A DNA stretch of 64,000 bases from Bacteroidales bacterium (GCA_003141895.1 PLNT01000007.1:247889-311888); one strand, 5' to 3'. Shown: positions 15,963 to 25,831, counted from the first letter of the stretch. Program-made: numbers and translations. Notes: a model not told the origin generated them from the sequence alone.

Positions 15963-16424
15963 ATGCCAAAAAAAAGTGCAGGTATTTTAGTTTACCGCAA
16001 AACTAAAGAAGAATATGAAATTTTGCTGGTTCATCCGGGCGGACCATTCTGGGCGAAGAAGGATATGAATTCCTGGTCAATACCAAAAGGTGAGTTTGAA
16101 GATGATGAAGAACCACTTGCTGCTGCAAAAAGAGAATTTGAAGAAGAAACAGGATTTAAAATTGAAGGTGAATTCATCGAACTGAATCCTGTGAAACAAC
16201 CAGGTGGAAAATTAATTTACTCATGGTCCGTGGAAGGTGATATCAATGCTTCTGAAGTAAAAAGCAATCTCTTTAAAATGGAATGGCCTCCCAGATCAGG
16301 GGCCTTTAAAGAATTTCCGGAAATCGACAGGGCGGAGTGGTTCAGTTTCAAAACTGCAAAACAGAAGATAATTACGGGACAAATTCCGATAGTTGAAAAT
16401 CTCAGAAATAAACTTAAAGGTTAA
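15963..16424 (+). CDS. NUDIX hydrolase
   Basis: A 153-residue NUDIX enzyme. The Nudix box fits GX5EX7REUXEEXGU exactly, from GEFEDDEEPL through KREFEEETGF (about residues 45-67), so metal-dependent hydrolysis of a nucleoside-diphosphate-linked substrate is expected. The preceding AKKDMNSWSIPKGE is typical of the group of small single-domain Nudix proteins whose substrates are not known from sequence. Its last 11 bases overlap the 3' end of the convergent RND pump gene. Confidence 0.9.
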   Translation: MPKKSAGILVYRKTKEEYEILLVHPGGPFWAKKDMNSWSIPKGEFEDDEEPLAAAKREFEEETGFKIEGEFIELNPVKQPGGKLIYSWSVEGDINASEVKSNLFKMEWPPRSGAFKEFPEIDRAEWFSFKTAKQKIITGQIPIVENLRNKLKG

Positions 16425-19400
16425 TGTCTTGCGGTCTTGCGACAACCATTTTCTCCCTGTACAATTTGTGAACTATTACCGGAAAGATCAGCAACGTAAG
16501 CAGTGTTGCACTTATTAGTCCTCCTACAATAACAATGGCCAGAGGTTTTTGGGTCTCAGAACCGATTCCTGTTGATATTGCTGCCGGCAATAAGCCAAAA
16601 ATTGCCATTAATGCCGTCATTACAACAGGACGGACTCGGCTTATCACACCTGTCTTCAATGCATCATCGAGAGTCATCCTCTTTACCAGATTTTGCTTAA
16701 ATACAGATATAATTATTACACCATTCTGAATACAAATTCCGAACAAAGCAATAAATCCTATACCTGCAGCAATATTAAAATGCGTACCGCTAATAAGCAA
16801 AGCCAGGATTCCTCCGACCAGAGCAAATGGTATATTCATAAGTACAAGAAGAACATCCTTTATCTTACGAAACAAGATCAACAGGATAATGAATATGATT
16901 ACAAGGCTCACAGGTACAACGATCGATAATTTCGTCATTGCTCTGATCTCACTTTCGTACTCGCCGCTCCATTTTATCGAATATCCCTTAGGCAGTTTTA
17001 TTTCATTGTTAAGTTTAATCTGGGCTTCAGCAACTGTACTGCCAAGGTCTCTTCCTCTTACGGCGAATGCAACTGCCGTGAAGCGTTTATTATTGTCGCG
17101 ATAGATAAATGAAGGTCCGCTGCTTAGTTTTATGTCTGCAATTTCTTTAAGCGGTATCTTTTCTCCTGAAGCCGCAGGAATCATCAGCTCGCCAATCTCC
17201 TTTTCCGATTTCCTGTAAGAATACTGATATCTGACACGGATATCAAATTTTTTCTCATCTTCATATAACTGGGAAGCAGCTTTTCCGCCAATAGCCAGTG
17301 CAATAACTGCATTTGCATCAGCAGTTGATACTCCAAACGCTGCCATTTTCCCTCTGTCCAATTCAATCCGTAATTCAGGCTGACCAAGATTCTTAAGAAT
17401 CCCCACATCTTCCATTCCACGGATTGTTTTCACCTTATCATTTACTTTCTTTGCCAGATTGGAAATTGTATCCAGGTTCTCTCCAAACACTTTTACTGCC
17501 TGATTTACATTGATACCCGCCACCGCTTCGTTTACATTATCAATTATCGGCTGTGAAAAACTCCACACTGCCCCTACGTAATTAGAATCAAGTCTTTCCT
17601 GCATTTTATCAATCAGCTGGTCTTTTGTAAGATGCGATTTCCATTTTTCTTTAGGATACAGGTCGACTAAACATTCCACGTCATAAAATCCTTTCGGATC
17701 TGTTCCGTCATCAGGTCTCCCAATCTGAGATATTACTTCATGCACTTCAGGAAACTTTAACAGATCATACCTCATACTATCCGCGAGTATCTTTGCCTGC
17801 GGTAAAGAAATACTCATAGGTGCACTTCCCTCCACCCACAATGAGCCCTCATCGAGATGTGGAATGAATTCTGTTCCAAGAAACTTTGCTGAAATAAATG
17901 TTAATCCTATAACTGACATAGCCAGACCGAAACTTAGCTTTTTATGTTTCATTATCCAGTTATAAGAGATCTCATAGTATTTGATCATCCCGGCCACAAG
18001 TGGATTATGTTTTTCAACAACATTTTTATGAAGCAACCGGCTTGTAAGTGCAGGAACAAAAGTGAGGGTGAACAATAATGCACCTAATAATGCAAAACCT
18101 AATGTGTAAGCGAGTGGTGAGAACAATTTACCTTCCACTTTTTCAAAAGAAAAAATTGGAATAAGCGCAGTGATAATAATTAATTTTGAGAAAAGGATAG
18201 CTTTTCCCATATTAACGCCTGTGCGCCTGATAAGACCGAGTTTATCTACCTTATTAAATTTTTCCATTCCGATCTCAGCTGCATAATATCCCAAAGCAAC
18301 AAATACTCCTTCCACCATCACAACCGCTCCGTCAATTAAAATTCCAAAATCAATTGCACCTATAGATATCAGATTTGCGAACATGCCTTTTAAATAAAGC
18401 ATCATGAATGAAAAAAGAAGCGAAAGCGGAATTATCAATGAGACAATTAGTGTGGCTCGCCAGTCGCGCATAAAAATCAGAATTACTGCTGTAACGAGAA
18501 TAATTCCCATAAGTACATTGTGAAATACTGTGTGTAAACAGAAATTGATAAGATTCTGTCTGTCATAAACAGTCTGGATCTCCACTCCCGTAGGAAGAAC
18601 TTTCTCGTTCAGCTCTATCACTTTTTCCCTTAGCGCTTTCAATACTGGCCCCGGATCAATACCCTTTCTCATTAATACAATTCCTTCAACTACATCAGGT
18701 TCATGACCTCTTGCTACCATCCCTAACCGTGGCAGGTTCGATTCTTTTACCTCGGCAACATTTCTAATAAGAAGTGGTGTTCCTTTAATATTCTTGACAA
18801 CAACATTCCTTATATCCTCAATGTTGTTGATCAGGCCTATACCCCTTACCACAAATGCCTGAGAGGATTTTTCAATTACATCGCCGCCAACATTAACGTT
18901 GCTCTTGCTGATAGCATCGTAAACATCTACAGCCGTCAGATCATATTGTGAAAGAAGATCAGGATTTACATTAACATCATATGATTTAATCGGGCCTCCA
19001 AAAGCTACAACATCAGCAATTCCCGGAACAGTATGGAGGTTACGGTCAACAATCCAGTCCTGAATAGTCCTTAGCTCTGTTGGTGTATGATTGGTGGAAT
19101 GAATAGTATAACGGAATATCTCATCTGTAGGACCTGTAGGAGGTGTAAGTTCAAAATCTGCCCCCTCAGGAAAATCGATTGAAGGCAACAATCCGGTTAT
19201 CTGCTGACGGGCATACATATCTTCAACGTTATCCTCAAATACCAGTGTCACAACTGAAAGCCCGAACAGGGATTGTGATCGAAGGTTAGTTTTTCTCTGC
19301 ACTCCGTTGAGTGCAATTTCAACAGGTATCGTTACAAAACGTTCAACCTCCTGGGCACTTCGTCCGGGCCAGCGTGTTATTATTTGTATCTGGGTATTTG

Positions 19401-19536
19401 TAAAATCGGGGAATGCGACAATAGGGGTTTTTATAAATGAGTAAATCCCTGCAATCGCAAGAATACCAGTCATGAAAAAAACAAATAGTTTATGTCTCAA
19501 CGAAAAGGAAATGATATTCTTAACAAGGTCGTTCAT
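16414..19536 (-). CDS. Heavy-metal-type RND efflux permease (CzcA/CusA family)
   Basis: A 1040-residue inner-membrane RND pump with twelve membrane helices and two large periplasmic loops. The helix-4 motif reads DFGILIDGAVVMVEG, matching the Asp-Asp-Glu pattern of divalent-cation (Co/Zn/Cd or Ni type) pumps rather than the NxxAIGxMVDAA pattern of Cu/Ag pumps; the usual VEN is VEG here. Other family marks are TRWPGRSAQEVERFVTIPVE near the start and MRDWRATLIVSLIIPLSLL. It is the last gene of a three-gene minus-strand operon after the adaptor and outer-membrane genes, and works with them to expel metal ions by proton exchange. Confidence 0.93.
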   Translation of the reverse strand: MNDLVKNIISFSLRHKLFVFFMTGILAIAGIYSFIKTPIVAFPDFTNTQIQIITRWPGRSAQEVERFVTIPVEIALNGVQRKTNLRSQSLFGLSVVTLVFEDNVEDMYARQQITGLLPSIDFPEGADFELTPPTGPTDEIFRYTIHSTNHTPTELRTIQDWIVDRNLHTVPGIADVVAFGGPIKSYDVNVNPDLLSQYDLTAVDVYDAISKSNVNVGGDVIEKSSQAFVVRGIGLINNIEDIRNVVVKNIKGTPLLIRNVAEVKESNLPRLGMVARGHEPDVVEGIVLMRKGIDPGPVLKALREKVIELNEKVLPTGVEIQTVYDRQNLINFCLHTVFHNVLMGIILVTAVILIFMRDWRATLIVSLIIPLSLLFSFMMLYLKGMFANLISIGAIDFGILIDGAVVMVEGVFVALGYYAAEIGMEKFNKVDKLGLIRRTGVNMGKAILFSKLIIITALIPIFSFEKVEGKLFSPLAYTLGFALLGALLFTLTFVPALTSRLLHKNVVEKHNPLVAGMIKYYEISYNWIMKHKKLSFGLAMSVIGLTFISAKFLGTEFIPHLDEGSLWVEGSAPMSISLPQAKILADSMRYDLLKFPEVHEVISQIGRPDDGTDPKGFYDVECLVDLYPKEKWKSHLTKDQLIDKMQERLDSNYVGAVWSFSQPIIDNVNEAVAGINVNQAVKVFGENLDTISNLAKKVNDKVKTIRGMEDVGILKNLGQPELRIELDRGKMAAFGVSTADANAVIALAIGGKAASQLYEDEKKFDIRVRYQYSYRKSEKEIGELMIPAASGEKIPLKEIADIKLSSGPSFIYRDNNKRFTAVAFAVRGRDLGSTVAEAQIKLNNEIKLPKGYSIKWSGEYESEIRAMTKLSIVVPVSLVIIFIILLILFRKIKDVLLVLMNIPFALVGGILALLISGTHFNIAAGIGFIALFGICIQNGVIIISVFKQNLVKRMTLDDALKTGVISRVRPVVMTALMAIFGLLPAAISTGIGSETQKPLAIVIVGGLISATLLTLLIFPVIVHKLYREKMVVARPQDINL

Positions 19537-19569
19537 ACAATTTATTGAAAAATGAGTTAGTAAAAATAT

Positions 19570-20691
19570 TTACAAACCTTTTAATGCAGTGAAAATATAT
19601 AACCCGTTTCTTGATACCAGTAGATTTCCATCATGTAAAGAATCGCATTCAACAAAATTCAGATCATTGACCGATTTGAAGATGTTTATTTTCTGAATGC
19701 TTACTTTGCACTTTCCATTGAATCTTAAAACATAAGTGTAACTGTCATCAAAAATTATAGAATTGGATTTTAAAGTAAGCATCTTCTTATCTCCTGGAAG
19801 AAGTAACGAAATATGAGCATACATACCTGGCTTAAGAGTGAAATCCTTGTTATCCAGTCGTATCTTAATACTCATAACCTTTGTATCTGGGTCAAGAACA
19901 TTAGAAATACGATCCACTTTGCCTTTGTACTTTTTATCAGGGTAACTAAGCGTGACTACCTCAGCATTGGATCCGACTCTGATTTTTGAAATATCTGTTT
20001 CATATACATTTGCTATTGCCCATAATTCCTTGAGGTCGCTGATGGTGAAAAGATTGTCATTTGCATCTGCTCGGAGATCCATTCCGGCAGTTACATTTTT
20101 ATCAACAACAAAACCGCTGATTGGTGCTTTAATAATATATCCTGATCCTGTGGAATCATTCGGTGCGAATGTACTTCCATAAATCTTCAGCACTTCACTG
20201 ATCCTTTTATTCTCTGACAGAGCCTTTTGATAATCATTCTGTGCAATGAGATAATCTTTTTCAGAACTGACGCCGCTGCTACGCATATTGCCTGTTACTT
20301 CAAGATTCTTTCTGGCAATAGTCAGTTCTGCCTGAGAAGAATTATACTCATTATAATAATTTGCCATATCAGAGCTTTCGATCACCGCCAGGGTTTTACC
20401 TTTTTCCACAAAGTCGCCCAGTGAAACTTTTACCTCCTTTACATGTCCGCTGACAAGTGGATAAATCCTTGATACACGGTCCTCATTAAATGTAATTTTC
20501 CCCGAAAAAGAAAGTATACTGTTATTTGGTGCAGTATGTATCGTATCGAAAGTAACATTTTTTAATAGCGAATCAGGAATACAGAATCTTTTCTCAGCCG
20601 GCTGTTCAGTAGGACCGCGGTGTCCACAAGAAAAGATAAACAGAACTGCAATAATAAAAATCAGAATTGATGAAAACTTTTTGTGTTGCAT
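19570..20691 (-). CDS. RND efflux periplasmic adaptor, lipoprotein (CzcB-like)
   Basis: A 373-residue membrane-fusion protein with a lipobox (IFSCGH, Cys near residue 22). The lipoyl-type barrel halves are visible as YPLVSGHVKEVKVSLGDFVE...GKTLAVIES and APISGFVVDKNVTAGMDL, separated by a helical hairpin (about residues 110-165), then the beta-barrel region with DTKVMSIKIRLDN and LKPGMYAHI. It connects the inner-membrane pump encoded 33 bases downstream with the outer-membrane channel encoded 6 bases upstream. No His-rich metal-binding extension is present. Confidence 0.92.
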   Translation of the reverse strand: MQHKKFSSILIFIIAVLFIFSCGHRGPTEQPAEKRFCIPDSLLKNVTFDTIHTAPNNSILSFSGKITFNEDRVSRIYPLVSGHVKEVKVSLGDFVEKGKTLAVIESSDMANYYNEYNSSQAELTIARKNLEVTGNMRSSGVSSEKDYLIAQNDYQKALSENKRISEVLKIYGSTFAPNDSTGSGYIIKAPISGFVVDKNVTAGMDLRADANDNLFTISDLKELWAIANVYETDISKIRVGSNAEVVTLSYPDKKYKGKVDRISNVLDPDTKVMSIKIRLDNKDFTLKPGMYAHISLLLPGDKKMLTLKSNSIIFDDSYTYVLRFNGKCKVSIQKINIFKSVNDLNFVECDSLHDGNLLVSRNGLYIFTALKGL

Positions 20692-20697
20692 GTTTTC

Positions 20698-21975
20698 TTA
20701 TTTAATAATTGTTGTGCCTACGGCTAAATTCAGGCTTTCAATAGACTCGAAGCGATTATTAAGAAGATGATAGTATTCGTTTTTGGAATCTTTATATGTC
20801 TCGTAATAATCGATAAACTCCAGCAAACTGATTGTGTGATTTTTATAGGCATCTGTAAGCCCATTGAACAGTTTTTCATAATTGCTGTCAAATCTCCTTG
20901 AAGACGATTTATAAAGCTTGTCAGTTTCAATAAATTGTGTGTAAGCCCTGGTAATATCACTTTTTACCTCAAGTTCTTTCTCATTTTTGACTACTCTGTT
21001 TTCTTCAATTTTATTTTCAGAGACCTTTATATTCCCCTGGTTGTGATTCCAAAGCGGCAGATCAAAACCCAATGAAAGGGAATTATAATTATGTACGTAA
21101 CTTCCAGCCTTATCATACCTTGCTCCTATAGTCATGTCAGGGACACGCATTGCTTTTTGCAACAACAGGTTCATCTTTTCAGATTCAATCTGGGCTTCAG
21201 CAATTTTAAGATCGGAACGATTATTCAGAGCTGAATCAACTAGTTGTACGAGGTTAAATGAATCGGGATTTATGACGTCCAAAGAAGAAAAAGAAATGAC
21301 GGGTTTTATAGACCTTGATAGAGAGTCGCCTGTAAGCAGAATCAGGTCAGCTTGTTTTTCAGAAGCATCCTTCATCACCTCAAGCTTTTCATTTTCCAGA
21401 CTAAATTGCAACGCCTGCAACCGTGCAAGTTCCTTAAAAGCCACATTCCCCTTCTGATATTCAGTATAATAAGCATCAATAAGGGTTTTTAGTGGTTCAA
21501 GCTCCCTGTCGTACACGGAAAGGGTTTGTTGCAAACAATAAAGGTCTACAAATGATGTTCTCAACTCATATCTCAATGTTCGTATCAGGTCATAAAACTG
21601 GTACCGGGCAATATGCAAATTGATTTTTTCAATGTTAATCCTTTTATTCCTTTTACCTGCCAGATAAATAAGCTGTTGCACGCTGGCAGCCGATTCCCCG
21701 GTTTGAGAAAAATCGAACCATTTCCCGGTATTCTTATTATATGCACCCTGTTCAAAGTTGAAATTAGGGTTGTCCCACAATCTGGCCTGAATCACTGCTG
21801 CATCGGCTTCATTTATTTGATATTTTGCAGCCAAAAGATCAAAATTGTTTTTCAGGAACAGATTTTCAGCTTCCTGCATTGACAACGAAAGTGTATCAAT
21901 TGATAACCTTACCTGAGCTTTCACATTATTAAAAACAGTGAAAGAACAGATCATCAGGATAATAATTCTATCCAT
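20698..21975 (-). CDS. Outer-membrane efflux channel (TolC/CzcC family)
   Basis: A 425-residue outer-membrane channel subunit with a signal peptide (cleaved after about residue 20) and the doubled TolC-type helical pattern: LSMQEAENLFLKNNFDLLAAKYQ at the start and ALNNRSDLKIAEAQIE in the second half, long coiled-coil helices between. It is the first gene of the metal efflux operon and is followed by the adaptor after 6 bases. Four phased ATTAGA boxes lie about 210-250 bases upstream. Confidence 0.9.
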   Translation of the reverse strand: MDRIIILMICSFTVFNNVKAQVRLSIDTLSLSMQEAENLFLKNNFDLLAAKYQINEADAAVIQARLWDNPNFNFEQGAYNKNTGKWFDFSQTGESAASVQQLIYLAGKRNKRINIEKINLHIARYQFYDLIRTLRYELRTSFVDLYCLQQTLSVYDRELEPLKTLIDAYYTEYQKGNVAFKELARLQALQFSLENEKLEVMKDASEKQADLILLTGDSLSRSIKPVISFSSLDVINPDSFNLVQLVDSALNNRSDLKIAEAQIESEKMNLLLQKAMRVPDMTIGARYDKAGSYVHNYNSLSLGFDLPLWNHNQGNIKVSENKIEENRVVKNEKELEVKSDITRAYTQFIETDKLYKSSSRRFDSNYEKLFNGLTDAYKNHTISLLEFIDYYETYKDSKNEYYHLLNNRFESIESLNLAVGTTIIK

Positions 21976-22185
21976 TATTCAAAGAGTCAGTAAAAATTCA
22001 ATAAATAAACAATTCATAGTTATTGGTTATTCTGTTTAATCTTCATTTAACTTAATTTTAACAACAATCATCTTCAAACTGCTGATACCTAAGTAATTTA
22101 TCAAAATATTAATCAGATTAAGCGAAAAAACAGTTCGACTTATAAATCAAAACGATTAATAAGGCAGCAAAACTATAAAAATCAA

Positions 22186-22224
22186 ATTAGAGACTAATTA
22201 GAATCAAATTAGAATTTGATTAGA
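22186..22224 (-). promoter_or_regulatory. Four ATTAGA boxes in 11-bp phase, candidate response-regulator site
   Basis: ATTAGA (TCTAAT on the coding strand of the efflux operon) occurs at 22186, 22197, 22208 and 22219, spaced exactly 11 bp. Direct repeats with ~11-bp period are the usual binding pattern of OmpR/PhoB-type regulators. The site lies between the sensor-kinase stop and the efflux operon, about 210 bases before the operon's first ATG. Two of the boxes also form a palindrome, AATCAAATT-AG-AATTTGATT (22202-22221). Confidence 0.65.
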
Positions 22225-22243
22225 ATTGCATTTGCAGACAATT

Positions 22244-23608
22244 TTATGACTTTTTTAACATTATTGTAACGATAGTTCCCTTTCCAGGTGTTGACTTAAC
22301 GAAAAGAAGTCCGCTATGGAGATTAATGATTTTCTCACATAAAGATAATCCTACTCCTGATCCATTAAAAGAGAGTGCATTTTCGGATCGGTAAAAGGTT
22401 TGAAATATTTTTTCAACATCTTTTTCAGGAATACCGATTCCTGAATCGGTTATGGTCACAATAACCTTGTCGGGAGAATTATCCATTAAGATTTTTACGT
22501 TTTTATTATTGGAAAACTTATTGGCATTTTCTAATACATTTTCAAATGCAATAGACAAAAGATTTTTATTTCCGGTAACTAAGAGATCTTCGGAATTTTC
22601 GGGCAAATTTTCAAAATACAAATCCATTTTACTTTCCGTCATCTGTTTTTTTACAGATTGTATTGATTCTTCAAGCAATTCATCAATGCGTAGTCGTTCC
22701 ATACTAATTGTCTTGATATCAGAACTGGCCTGCGCAATGTTCAATAATCCATCGCTTAATTTATGTAATCGTTCCGCTTCTTCAAGGACAGTATTCAGAA
22801 CGATTTTATATTCCTCGGCGCTTCTCTGTCGTGAAAGAAATACTTCAATATTTCCGATAATCGAAGTAAGAGGAGTTCTTAATTCGTGAGATGCACTTGC
22901 AACAAAGCTTTGTTGAAGTTTAAAAGCATTTCCCAGCCTTTTAAGCATTTTGTTAAATGTAATAGCAAGTTCAGCAAGTTCATCTTTCCCGTTACCTTCG
23001 TTTAGTCTCAGGTCCAGATTAGAATCTGTGATGCTGTTAACATGAGCAATGATTTCATTAATTGGCCTAAGCATCTTTTTTGTAAAAAGTCCGCCGATAA
23101 AATAGAGAACAATCAGGTTCAGTAAAAAACCTAAGATTAATATGTTACCAAGATGTTTTAATTTTACATCGCCACTTTTGTCATCAGCGGAGACAAGAAT
23201 TACAAAATCGCCCTGGTTATCAGTATAAAAGATTCCATAAGTATACGTTCTATGGTCTTTGTTCCTGTATATTTTTTCTTTTCTTGTCTTTTCAATAACT
23301 GAAACCGGAAATGCTGATGGAGTATAATCCTCAATAAATGCAGGCTGGTTCCGCATATCATAAAACCTTATTGTCTCTCCGGGCAGTTTCTCGAGAAACT
23401 TGACCTGAAATTCCTGAAATATCTTCTTGCTCACTTCATCTTCTTCAAGATAGACATTTGCAGCAGCATAGACTCTTTGCTGTAACCTGAAAAAGAAATC
23501 TGACGACGCAAAGGATCTGCTTAATGAATAAATGTAAAAATTTAATGCAATAAGCATAAGCGCAATTACTAATGTAAATAAAAGAGAAAGTTTTGTCTTA
23601 ATTCTCAT
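22244..23608 (-). CDS. Sensor histidine kinase of the metal-efflux two-component system
   Basis: A 454-residue membrane kinase: first membrane helix about residues 7-29, periplasmic sensor region to about 150, second helix about 154-174, HAMP domain, phosphoacceptor His241 in SASHELRTPLTSIIGN, and an ATPase domain with NKFSNNKNVKI, DSGIGIPEKDVEKIF and GSGVGLSLCEKI. The architecture equals CusS/CzcS. It overlaps the response-regulator gene by 11 bases. A metal ligand cannot be named; the sensor loop lacks obvious His or Cys clusters. Confidence 0.92.
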   Translation of the reverse strand: MRIKTKLSLLFTLVIALMLIALNFYIYSLSRSFASSDFFFRLQQRVYAAANVYLEEDEVSKKIFQEFQVKFLEKLPGETIRFYDMRNQPAFIEDYTPSAFPVSVIEKTRKEKIYRNKDHRTYTYGIFYTDNQGDFVILVSADDKSGDVKLKHLGNILILGFLLNLIVLYFIGGLFTKKMLRPINEIIAHVNSITDSNLDLRLNEGNGKDELAELAITFNKMLKRLGNAFKLQQSFVASASHELRTPLTSIIGNIEVFLSRQRSAEEYKIVLNTVLEEAERLHKLSDGLLNIAQASSDIKTISMERLRIDELLEESIQSVKKQMTESKMDLYFENLPENSEDLLVTGNKNLLSIAFENVLENANKFSNNKNVKILMDNSPDKVIVTITDSGIGIPEKDVEKIFQTFYRSENALSFNGSGVGLSLCEKIINLHSGLLFVKSTPGKGTIVTIMLKKS

Positions 23609-24284
23609 TCTCGCCTTCTTTTAAAATATATCCCATTCCCGTAACAGTATGAATCAGCTTGGAATCAAAGTCTTTGTCAATTTTATTTCTCAGATAATTT
23701 ATGTATACATCAACTACATTTGAACTATTCTCGTATGTATTACCCCAGACAGATTCCATAATTTGGGCACGCGACTTAACAACACCACGGTTATTTATTA
23801 AATATTGCAGAAGAGAAAATTCCATTGCTGTTAATTTTACAGTCTGACCGAATCGTTTGACTTCTTTTGTAGAATCGTTCAATTCAAGTCCTGCAATTTT
23901 GACTACAGGGTTAATCATCCTGTTCTGATTTCTGCGTATCAGGGCATTAATTCTTGCGAGAAGTTCCTTAAATTTGAACGGTTTCACCAGGTAGTCATCA
24001 GCGCCGGTTTTTAATCCGGTAACGATATTTTCAGTTGAGCCCAGGGCCGTAAGCATAAGAATTGGAGTCTCTATTTTACATTCTCGCAGCATCCGGCATA
24101 CCTCCAATCCATTGATATGTGGGAGGATTATATCAAGAAGAATAAGATCGTAAAATTCCTGCAGTGCCAATTCTTTCCCTGTATAACCATCAAATGCAAC
24201 GTCAACGTGATAAGACTCTTCTTCCAGTCCTTTTTTAATGAACGCCGAAACATTCACTTCGTCCTCGATAAGAAGTATATTCAT
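23598..24284 (-). CDS. Response regulator, OmpR/PhoB family
   Basis: A 228-residue regulator: receiver domain with the acidic pair in LLIEDEVN, phosphoacceptor Asp51 in LILLDIILPHINGLEV, Thr in LMLTALGS and Lys in DYLVKPFKFKEL, then a winged-helix DNA-binding domain (about 130-225) with VKLTAMEFSLLQYLI and VDVYINYLRNKID. It precedes and overlaps the kinase gene. It probably activates the adjacent RND operon; the four 11-bp phased boxes at 22186-22224 are a candidate target. Confidence 0.93.
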   Translation of the reverse strand: MNILLIEDEVNVSAFIKKGLEEESYHVDVAFDGYTGKELALQEFYDLILLDIILPHINGLEVCRMLRECKIETPILMLTALGSTENIVTGLKTGADDYLVKPFKFKELLARINALIRRNQNRMINPVVKIAGLELNDSTKEVKRFGQTVKLTAMEFSLLQYLINNRGVVKSRAQIMESVWGNTYENSSNVVDVYINYLRNKIDKDFDSKLIHTVTGMGYILKEGENEN

Positions 24285-24479
24285 AGTAAGAAAAGTTTAG
24301 AAGTAATTATGGTCGAAATTAAATCTAAATTATTGATATCAACGCAATTTATGTTCAATAATTGCAGCGTTTAATATGAATAAAGTACAGATTTCGTGCT
24401 ACTTTCCACAATTGTGAGCACCTGGACAATACCATATTAAAGGACACTTAATAAAAGTCAGAATAATGCGGGACAAGCT

Positions 24480-24740
24480 TTACTTTACTATTTTCATGCT
24501 ATTCTTCAACTTACTGAACAACTCATTATATTCTTCCGGTACTTTTTCAAGATCTACCGGAGTGCTGCTTGTTCCGACATTCAGTTGATAGTAATTCCCA
24601 TCTTTGATCCTTTGAGCCGATGGATCTGGTTTAATGACCTCAATTAACCTTACCAGCTCCTTGTCAGTAAAGTTCACTTCCACTTCAGCCATTTTTGTTA
24701 TCGGAATAAATCCGCCGGTTCGTATAAGTTTTATTTTCAT
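24480..24740 (-). CDS. Emfourin-like inhibitor of the adjacent M4 peptidase
   Basis: An 86-residue protein from the ATG at 24740 (a GTG one codon earlier is possible). It begins MKIKLIRTGGFIPI and contains a stretch VEVNFTDKELVRLIEVI and a C-terminal EEYNELFSKLKNSM; no signal peptide. Its small size, the TGGF start and its place 5 bases after a protealysin-like gene match emfourin, the proteinaceous inhibitor encoded beside protealysin in Serratia. The match is by pattern and synteny, not by alignment. It would keep the peptidase in check in the cytoplasm. Confidence 0.72.
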   Translation of the reverse strand: MKIKLIRTGGFIPITKMAEVEVNFTDKELVRLIEVIKPDPSAQRIKDGNYYQLNVGTSSTPVDLEKVPEEYNELFSKLKNSMKIVK

Positions 24741-24745
24741 CACTT

Positions 24746-25831
24746 TTAAACTTTGGCTTCAAGCCATCCCTGTTTTACCGCTTTTACTTCCAGACTGTTG
24801 ATGCCGAATAATCTCTCAGCATGCTGGATAGTCATATTTTTTACATCAACAAATTTTGCGTCATGGGCTAAATTACTGTCAGTCAGAACAGCATACCAGA
24901 TCCTTCCTGTCTTTTCCCATGAATATCCTCCAATATTGAATGCAGAAACATAAAAAGCAAAATTAGGGATTCCTGAATTAATATGCACTCCTCCCCAATC
25001 ACCTGATTCAGTATTTGGCATGTCCTGATAGTTATCCATAATGGCAGGCTGGGGATCATCACCTAATTCCGGATGATTCCTGTAGCCTGTACCCGGGGCT
25101 TTCAGGCTTCTCAATGCGTAATTGATACCTATCAGGACTTTTTCACCAATAAGCCAATTGGATTTTTTAACATCCTGATTATTATATCTTTGCTTTATCA
25201 TAATCCCAAAAATGTCAGAAAAAGATTCATTAAGGGCTCCGGTTTGATTTTCATAATCCAGATTGGCTTCATTTTCGGTAACACCATGTGTGAGCTCATG
25301 ACCGATTACATCTATATCACTTGTAAAACTGGTAAATACCACCCCATCTCCATCGCCGTAAACCATCCTTCTCCCATCCCAGTAGGCATTATCCATTCCT
25401 TTATCGTAATGAACATATTGTTTTATAAGCAGTCCATTATTATCAATAGAGTTCCTTCCGAAAAGATCCCGGTAGAAATCCCATGATGCTTTTCCACCTT
25501 TAATTACATTTTTACCGGCAATGGAATTAAATCTCTGCTTGTTTTTTGTATCCCAAAGTAATGTTGCATTAGTAAGGTCCGTTGTTTGCCTGCAGTCATA
25601 AACCTCCATCTGCATTGTACTTTTAGCAGGCTTTTTTGGAACAGCTCCCAGGATTGTTTTTTCATAAAAGCTGGCAGCCCTGAAGAAGTTTCTGTCGCTT
25701 AGGAAGCGATAGCTTCGGAATTTAGAATTTACAGCCATGTCGGCAACTTTTTTATTCCCCGATTCTATCAGCTTGCTTAACATGTACGGGGGGATAATAC
25801 AATGAATGGGATTTAAATGGTTTTTATACAT
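24746..25831 (-). CDS. Protealysin-like M4 metallopeptidase
   Basis: A 361-residue thermolysin-family peptidase. Zinc ligands are His178 and His182 in HELTH and Glu202 in GALNESFSD; the downstream catalytic His is in DWGGVHINSGIPN. No signal peptide is present: the protein starts with a short ~50-residue pro-region containing CIIPPYML, the conserved proline motif of protealysin-type precursors. Protealysins stay in or leave the cell by unusual routes and can cleave actin or OmpX-like targets in Serratia; the target here is unknown. It is cotranscribed with the emfourin-like gene. Confidence 0.92.
   Translation of the reverse strand: MYKNHLNPIHCIIPPYMLSKLIESGNKKVADMAVNSKFRSYRFLSDRNFFRAASFYEKTILGAVPKKPAKSTMQMEVYDCRQTTDLTNATLLWDTKNKQRFNSIAGKNVIKGGKASWDFYRDLFGRNSIDNNGLLIKQYVHYDKGMDNAYWDGRRMVYGDGDGVVFTSFTSDIDVIGHELTHGVTENEANLDYENQTGALNESFSDIFGIMIKQRYNNQDVKKSNWLIGEKVLIGINYALRSLKAPGTGYRNHPELGDDPQPAIMDNYQDMPNTESGDWGGVHINSGIPNFAFYVSAFNIGGYSWEKTGRIWYAVLTDSNLAHDAKFVDVKNMTIQHAERLFGINSLEVKAVKQGWLEAKV

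Noticed and set aside
16414..19536. Copper/silver pump CusA
   Set aside because: Helix-4 motif DFGxxxDGAVVMVE is the divalent-metal form, and the Cu/Ag NxxAIGxMVDAA form is absent.
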